From: Psychromonas aquimarina ATCC BAA-1526
GTDB lineage: Bacteria; Pseudomonadota; Gammaproteobacteria; Enterobacterales; Psychromonadaceae
Length of the DNA stretch: 64,000 nt
Direction: 5' to 3'
Assembly (NCBI RefSeq): GCF_000428725.1
Contig: NZ_AUAM01000015.1
Coordinates: forward strand, 1-64,000
Under the pieces are notes generated by a model, which saw only the letters and a list, made by a program, of their open reading frames with translations, had not been told where the DNA came from and ran no database searches. Shown in pieces: positions 60,131-64,000 of the stretch. Both the position numbers and the translations under genes were made by a program. Every line of letters starts with the position of its first letter. Position 1 is the first letter of the stretch.

Positions 60131-60493
60131 CTAAGCGTTTAATTTAAAATCATTTAAACGCTTTAAAGCATGTTCAATAACATTGGGGGAAATTTTTTCC
60201 TGGATCTCGGTGACCTCTGCGTTATTAAATAACTCCCCTAAAAATACACAGATGTAAGTTAACGGTGCGCTGGAAAACAGTTTCGGATTTGCTAGAAAAT
60301 CCTGCCCGCGAGTTGCCATCCAGACCGCATTACTGTGCTTGGTCATAAACTTCGAGTCTAAAATAGTCTTTTTCAATTTGCTTAATAATGTTGTGAAATC
60401 AAACTGCTGAGAATTGAACTCATTACTGAATGCAGCCAGTAAATTAATAGACTGTTGATTTGGTAAAATTGCCAGCTTGTGGATATTGGTCAT
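60131..60493 (-). CDS. Unknown 120-residue protein, paralog of the 60920 gene
   Basis: Not recognised. It is soluble and mixed-charge, without signal peptide. It clearly shares ancestry with the product of 60920-61279: both start M(T/S)NIHxLxILP, contain W-x3-RG-x-D(F/Y)L-x-NPKLF (about 58-73), then APLTYICxF(L/I)GELF (about 76-90), and end with LNDFKL. The C-terminal APLTYIC stretch is the most hydrophobic and may be the core helix. Start ATG 60493 with AGGACA. It is convergent with recQ and separated from its paralog by 426 bp. Confidence 0.8.
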   Translation of the reverse strand: MTNIHKLAILPNQQSINLLAAFSNEFNSQQFDFTTLLSKLKKTILDSKFMTKHSNAVWMATRGQDFLANPKLFSSAPLTYICVFLGELFNNAEVTEIQEKISPNVIEHALKRLNDFKLNA

Positions 60494-60919
60494 TTGAAGT
60501 GTCCTGTGATGATGAACTCTAAATAGTGAAACGTTTACATCCTTGTTATGATTACCTACTTATATTAGTTTGCTGTTAGCATGGTTTAAAAATGACTTGT
60601 TTTGTTTCATTGTAAGAAAAGTCATATTCTATGATAAAAAAGTCAAGGTGAAGGGTACAGCTTAAGGCATAAGTGCTTCAATATAATTAATCTCTATTTA
60701 TTGTAAAATTTGAGTTGCTTAACAATTTAGAAATAATGATTTTATCTGTCACTATTATTTGCTTATTTTTACAGCAGAAAGCAGTATCTGCCGGGCTTTT
60801 GGGAAGAGTATAAAATTCAAGCGGATAGTTTTTTGCTAAGCAGAAGATAAAACAATTTGAAAAAGCTGGTATAAAAAAGGCTAATCGAAATTAGCCTGAA
60901 ACTTACCGTTGTTTACTGG
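60494..60919. other. 426-bp gap between the two paralogs
   Basis: Mostly AT-rich and non-coding. It contains the terminator of the 60920 gene at its right end (60872-60898) and, near the left end, an AAACGTTT palindrome at 60529-60536, 36 bp upstream of the 60493 start, in a position suitable for an operator. No RNA gene recognised. Confidence 0.45.
60872..60898 (-). terminator. Terminator of the 60920 gene
   Basis: On the minus strand AGGCTAAT-TTCG-ATTAGCCT is followed by a run of T (plus-strand A6 at 60872-60878), 20 bp after the stop of the 60920 gene. This terminator separates the two paralogs transcriptionally. Confidence 0.88.
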
Positions 60920-61279
60920 TTAATGCAGTTTAAAATCATTAAGTCGGGCTAATACACTCTTTAATATCTGCGGTGTTAGTTTCTCTAGTAGTTCTTCCAG
61001 GCTGTATTTTTTAAACAGCTCACCGATAAAAGCGCAAATATAAGTCAGCGGTGCATGCGCAAATAGTTTCGGGTTAGTTAAATAATCGGAACCCCGTCTC
61101 TGCATCCAGTCGGCATTATCATGCTTGACCATAAAGTTAAGTTTGTAAATCTCATTTTTAAGCTTTATTAACAGCTGAGTATAATCAAATGAAATATCAT
61201 CAAATTCGGCGTGATAATTTGCAATTGAATCAATAACTTCTTGGCTTGGTAAAATATTTAGTGCATGAATATTAGACAT
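60920..61279 (-). CDS. Unknown 119-residue protein, paralog of the 60131 gene
   Basis: Not recognised. It is a soluble protein sharing the landmarks described for the 60131 gene (NIHALNILP, KHDNADWMQRRGSDYLTNPKLF, APLTYICAFIGELFKK, RLNDFKLH). By eye the pair is about 45 percent identical over full length with essentially no gaps, so they arose by duplication and have diverged well beyond the neutral level of a recent copy while keeping the same frame. It has its own terminator. Start ATG 61279 with AGGAACC upstream. It is divergent from the OLD nuclease gene. Confidence 0.8.
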   Translation of the reverse strand: MSNIHALNILPSQEVIDSIANYHAEFDDISFDYTQLLIKLKNEIYKLNFMVKHDNADWMQRRGSDYLTNPKLFAHAPLTYICAFIGELFKKYSLEELLEKLTPQILKSVLARLNDFKLH

Positions 61280-61621
61280 TTACAGGTTCCTTCGAATAAA
61301 TGAATGACCATGCGGCTCTTTGAAAAGAGCTGCATAAATTAATTATCAGTTAGCCCATCGTGTGTTCAATAGTTGTTCTGCGCTGTTTTTGTGTTGTTTC
61401 TTCTGCGGTGATTATTAGTCCGCTTTTTTCTTGTGGAATTGCTTTGGTAAAATGAATTGTAGTAAAGGATTTTAGTTTGTCGATGACATTATTTTAATGA
61501 AACGGCAAAGATCTGCAGAGTTTGCACTGGATCATATTTTGTGTAAACGTTTTGCATAACTTGTCTTCTAACTCACTTCTGATATTTTTAGTAGTAGGAC
61601 ATTCTTTTTTAAGGAGAGCCT
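61280..61621. other. 342-bp divergent region
   Basis: It lies between the 61279 start (leftward) and ybjD (rightward). A second AAACGTTT palindrome occurs at 61545-61552, inside TGTAAACGTTTTGCAT, about 70 bp upstream of ybjD. No ORF or RNA gene supported. Confidence 0.4.
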
Positions 61622-63298
61622 ATGCTTCTAGATCAGATTGAGATTGTTGGATTTAGGGGCATTAATCGTTTGTCGATTAATGTGAAGGAATTGAATGCTT
61701 TTCTTGGTGAAAACAGTTGGGGAAAGTCGAGTCTGTTTGATGCACTGTCGTTATTTTTATCCGGAACACACAAAAACTATAGGTTCACGGCCGATGATTT
61801 TCACCAGCCCCCTAATCCTGAAATCAGTACTACTAAGCTTATCCATCTCGTTTTTACTTTCAAAGAGCAGTTAATTGGGGAAGCCGGTCTGCGCCAGTAT
61901 GCCAGTATACTAGAAACCTGGAATGCGCCCCGTAATGAATTGAGATATATATATTTCCAGATAGACGGCGAGGTTACAGATGCCGGAAATATTAAAACCC
62001 GCCGCTATTTTTTAGATAATGACGGTATTGAAAAGATATACAGCAGGGAAAAATTAGCAGAACTGGTTAATGAGTTTGTTTCTTTTGTACCGGTTTTACG
62101 TATGGGTAGTGAAGCGCCATTGATTATGGACTCTGAAGAGGAGGAAGCCAAAGAGTTATCTAGTAAAAGAGAGCGTTGTGAAGAAAGAATTAAACGTGTA
62201 TTTAAACGTCTGGTTGGCTCTTCGCAGCAGTTATCTGAATACGAAATGGGGCGCGGATATGAAGCGCTTGCTTATCTGTTTGACCATTACCTGTTTAAGC
62301 GTTACGGCGGATTTGATTACCATAAAGTTGATTTTGAACACGATATTCATAGCCAGCGGCCGTTTTCTTTTCTCGCTTTAACCCACTTTAATGATCTGTT
62401 TAAAACCGGACATAAAAGAGACCGGGCGATGCTGCTGCTGATCCTTGGAGAATTTTTACAAGTGAGAGGCGAGCACCTGCTGCGGCGGGGGGCAACCCCT
62501 ATATTATTACTGGAAGAACCGGAAAATAATTTACATCCTGTCAATTTAGCGATTACCTGGCGATTTTTCTCTTTGTTACCCATGCAGAAGCTGGTCAGTA
62601 CCAACTCTAGTCAGCTTTTATCGTTTTTCCCTTTAAGCCGTATTCAGCGCCTGGTTAGACAGGCGGATTTAATTAAAAGTTACTCTTTAAATGCAGCTCA
62701 TTTTTCCAATAATGATTTACGCAGAATAGCCTTTCATCTGCGTATGACACGCCCGCAAAGTCTTTTTGCGCGTTCCTGGTTATTAGTTGAAGGGGAAACT
62801 GAGACCTGGCTGCTAACTGAACTGGCCCGTTTATGCGGCTATCATCTGGTGGTAGAGGGGGTACAGATTATTGAGTTTGCCCAGTGCGGCGTTGCTCCTC
62901 TGATTAAACTTGCTCAGGATCTGCATATTGAATGGCATGTATTAACGGATGGGGACGCTGCCGGACAAAAATATGCCGGCCGGGTCGAGGAGATGTTGTC
63001 AGCAAAAGACTTTTTAGCGAATCGCCTTTCCGTATTACCGGCACTGGATATTGAGCATCTGTTTTTCGACAGTGGGTTTTCTGATATTTATCTTGAAGCG
63101 GCGAATTATACTGAGAAGGATTTAGCGCGTGTTGCGGTGAATAAAATTATTGATAAAGCGGTACATAAATATTCTAAACCAGGATTAGGTCTGGCAATTG
63201 CGACGGCTGTTGAGGAACGCGGAGCAGATTCTATTCCGCCGCTGTTAAAACGTTTGTTTGCTCGTCTGGTTGGTTTAGCAAGAACGCAGTCCGGTTGA
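61622..63298 (+). CDS. ybjD: YbjD-type OLD-family ATP-dependent endonuclease
   Basis: A 558-residue protein (E. coli YbjD: 552; DUF2813/OLD family). The N-terminal ABC-type ATPase has Walker A FLGENSWGKSSLFDALSLF (about 27-45, with the Trp variant usual in YbjD), and Walker B LLLEEPENNLHP (about 296-307). The C-terminal Toprim domain has SWLLVEGETETWLLTEL (about 385-401, catalytic Glu) and VLTDGDAAGQKYA (about 441-453, the DxD-like pair). OLD proteins with this layout are ATP-regulated nucleases, some in phage defence with a GajB partner; no such partner lies next to this gene. Start at ATG 61622 after AAGGAGA. Confidence 0.92.
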   Translation: MLLDQIEIVGFRGINRLSINVKELNAFLGENSWGKSSLFDALSLFLSGTHKNYRFTADDFHQPPNPEISTTKLIHLVFTFKEQLIGEAGLRQYASILETWNAPRNELRYIYFQIDGEVTDAGNIKTRRYFLDNDGIEKIYSREKLAELVNEFVSFVPVLRMGSEAPLIMDSEEEEAKELSSKRERCEERIKRVFKRLVGSSQQLSEYEMGRGYEALAYLFDHYLFKRYGGFDYHKVDFEHDIHSQRPFSFLALTHFNDLFKTGHKRDRAMLLLILGEFLQVRGEHLLRRGATPILLLEEPENNLHPVNLAITWRFFSLLPMQKLVSTNSSQLLSFFPLSRIQRLVRQADLIKSYSLNAAHFSNNDLRRIAFHLRMTRPQSLFARSWLLVEGETETWLLTELARLCGYHLVVEGVQIIEFAQCGVAPLIKLAQDLHIEWHVLTDGDAAGQKYAGRVEEMLSAKDFLANRLSVLPALDIEHLFFDSGFSDIYLEAANYTEKDLARVAVNKIIDKAVHKYSKPGLGLAIATAVEERGADSIPPLLKRLFARLVGLARTQSG

Positions 63299-63310
63299 GC
63301 AGACTGCGTT
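63283..63310 (+). terminator. Hairpin overlapping the ybjD stop
   Basis: AACGCAGTC (63283-63291) pairs with GACTGCGTT (63302-63310) around a ten-base loop that contains the TGA stop, followed by TATTG. It lies between convergent genes; the T-run is short. Confidence 0.45.
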
Positions 63311-63341
63311 TATTGCCAGATAGTCTGAATATCTTCAGGGG

Positions 63342-63773
63342 TTATTTAGACTGGTAGGTAAGCTTATGCTCTTTACCCGTCAGAATTAATGTCTGTTCGT
63401 TTAATTGAATGTCTGACCAGTCTGCTAATACAGAAGCCACAACCATTTCCACTTCATTGGTCTGCCGGCGGCACATTTTGCGCGTACTGCCCATTTTTTC
63501 AATGCGCAGCTGGTTATTGTGCAGCTCAAGCGCGCCGAAAAAGTTATTACAAGCCAGGTTACCGGTTGCTTTAGACTGGGCATCAATGGTGATTGTGCTG
63601 TTGATTTCAGCATCTACTGCCTGCTGGTCAATATTCACTAACTGCCATTTATTCTGGAGTTGTATCAGTTCAATGACGGCTGGTGAAACATCAGTATTGT
63701 TAGTCGCTGCTGTGCTGCAGGAGAATAAAAATAATGATGTTGATAAAACTGCCGCTGTTTTAAACAGGCTCAT
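63342..63773 (-). CDS. META-domain (HslJ-like) lipoprotein
   Basis: A 143-residue lipoprotein. The signal peptide ends in lipobox LFSC (Cys at about 19). A META domain (about 40-143) follows: NKWQLVNIDQQ, ITIDAQSKATGNLACNNFFGALEL (the G-x-x-x-C-N-x-F/Y pattern, about 66-89) and METR-like MGSTRKMCRR (about 98-107). HslJ in E. coli is a META lipoprotein induced by heat and linked to novobiocin resistance. The start codon ATG 63773 directly abuts the stop of the upstream RelA/SpoT-type gene (63774), so it is likely translationally coupled to it. Confidence 0.87.
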   Translation of the reverse strand: MSLFKTAAVLSTSLFLFSCSTAATNNTDVSPAVIELIQLQNKWQLVNIDQQAVDAEINSTITIDAQSKATGNLACNNFFGALELHNNQLRIEKMGSTRKMCRRQTNEVEMVVASVLADWSDIQLNEQTLILTGKEHKLTYQSK

Positions 63774-64000
63774 CTAGATTTCCTTTGCTTTTATTTTTTT
63801 GTTGCTTCGTTTGACACTGGTTACGCTGGAAAGTTTCTTAATCTGACGCATTACTCGTGACAAATGAATTCGGTTGATAACAGTCAGGGTTAAGTTGATC
63901 GAATAAACATGATCCGGTAATTCAGTGGTCTGAAGATCCACCACATTGGCATTACTTTTGGCAATAATATTAAACAGTTGAGCCAGGCCGGCTTTATGGT
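63774..64000 (-). CDS. C-terminus of a RelA/SpoT-type protein (ACT domain), partial
   Basis: The last 74 codons of a leftward gene that continues beyond the window. The readable part is an ACT-type regulatory domain: HKAGLAQLFNIIAKSNANVV, then VYSINLTLTVINRIHLSRVM and RQIKKLSSVTSVKR, ending in a lysine-rich tail KKIKAKEI. The pattern (G-L-x-x-(L/I)-x2-I-x-A-x3-N(I/V), then HL-x2-(I/V)M-x-x-I) matches the C-terminal ACT domain of the bifunctional ppGpp synthetase/hydrolase SpoT better than that of RelA. No catalytic domain is visible, so identity is inferred. Confidence 0.65.
   Translation of the reverse strand, partial: HKAGLAQLFNIIAKSNANVVDLQTTELPDHVYSINLTLTVINRIHLSRVMRQIKKLSSVTSVKRSNKKIKAKEI

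Noticed and set aside
61622-63298. Gabija-like phage defence locus
   Set aside because: The OLD protein matches the chromosomal YbjD type and has no UvrD-like GajB gene beside it.

Overview
The window is a stretch of chromosome from a marine gammaproteobacterium. The gene content and order (pilMNOPQ-aroK-aroB-damX-dam-rpe-trpS; plsY/folB-uppP-cca-ygiM-ygiF-glnE; yigZ-trkH-hemG; yijD/sthA) and the moderate, slightly AT-rich composition fit a Psychromonas-like member of the Alteromonadales/Vibrionales neighbourhood. The genus is an inference from protein resemblance and was not tested. There is no prophage, integron, insertion sequence, CRISPR array, rRNA or tRNA that I can see. Most of the window is housekeeping sequence, with several small accessory insertions at points where the Escherichia coli order is broken.

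Layout. 1-200: end of a degenerate array of about 80-bp direct repeats. 200-6840: an unknown gene, ycbX, mgsA, an unknown gene, yijD/sthA (divergent), nudE/yrfG (divergent). 6916-20708: mrcA facing the type IV pilus assembly operon pilMNOPQ, then aroK-aroB-damX-dam, rpe and trpS; the phosphoglycolate phosphatase gene gph, which sits between rpe and trpS in E. coli, is absent. 21155-22573: a large Ig-like surface lipoprotein in AT-rich surroundings. 22647-28095: gloA, a cytochrome c5, plsY facing folB-folK-uppP, an orphan fetB-type permease, and cca. 28172-32580: two tandem ExeA/GspA-type ATPases and gspB. The first ATPase is a chimera whose C-terminus is a DamX-like SPOR domain instead of the peptidoglycan-binding domain of the second. 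32629-44882: ygiM, pit with its DUF47 partner, ygiF, a chemoreceptor with almost no periplasmic domain, the yjfI-yjfJ-yjfK envelope-stress-type operon with a new small fourth gene, glnE and an LpxL-type acyltransferase. 45060-52303: a membrane diguanylate cyclase, then the leftward operon dnaB-alr-menC-menE. 52332-60054: dgkA/plsB (divergent), yigZ-trkH-hemG, recQ. 60131-64000: two paralogous unknown genes of about 120 codons, a YbjD-type OLD nuclease, a META-domain lipoprotein, and the 3' end of a RelA/SpoT-type gene running off the window.

How the genes fit together. The pil operon builds the inner-membrane platform (PilMNOP) and secretin (PilQ) of type IV pili. DamX, the ExeA-SPOR chimera, ExeA/GspA, GspB and YgiM form a second theme: proteins acting at the peptidoglycan, at septa or during secretin insertion. 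MrcA, UppP, Alr, LpxL, PlsB, PlsY and DgkA add peptidoglycan, lipid A and phospholipid synthesis and recycling. MenC and MenE point to menaquinone-dependent anaerobic respiration, and HemG-type protoporphyrinogen oxidase fits with this.

The observations I rate highest are the ExeA-SPOR chimera; an 80-bp tandem duplication exactly at the overlapping menC/menE junction, which creates a 31-codon ORF coupled to both neighbours; the tandem paralog pair downstream of recQ; and the unidentified gene ending the yjfIJK operon.
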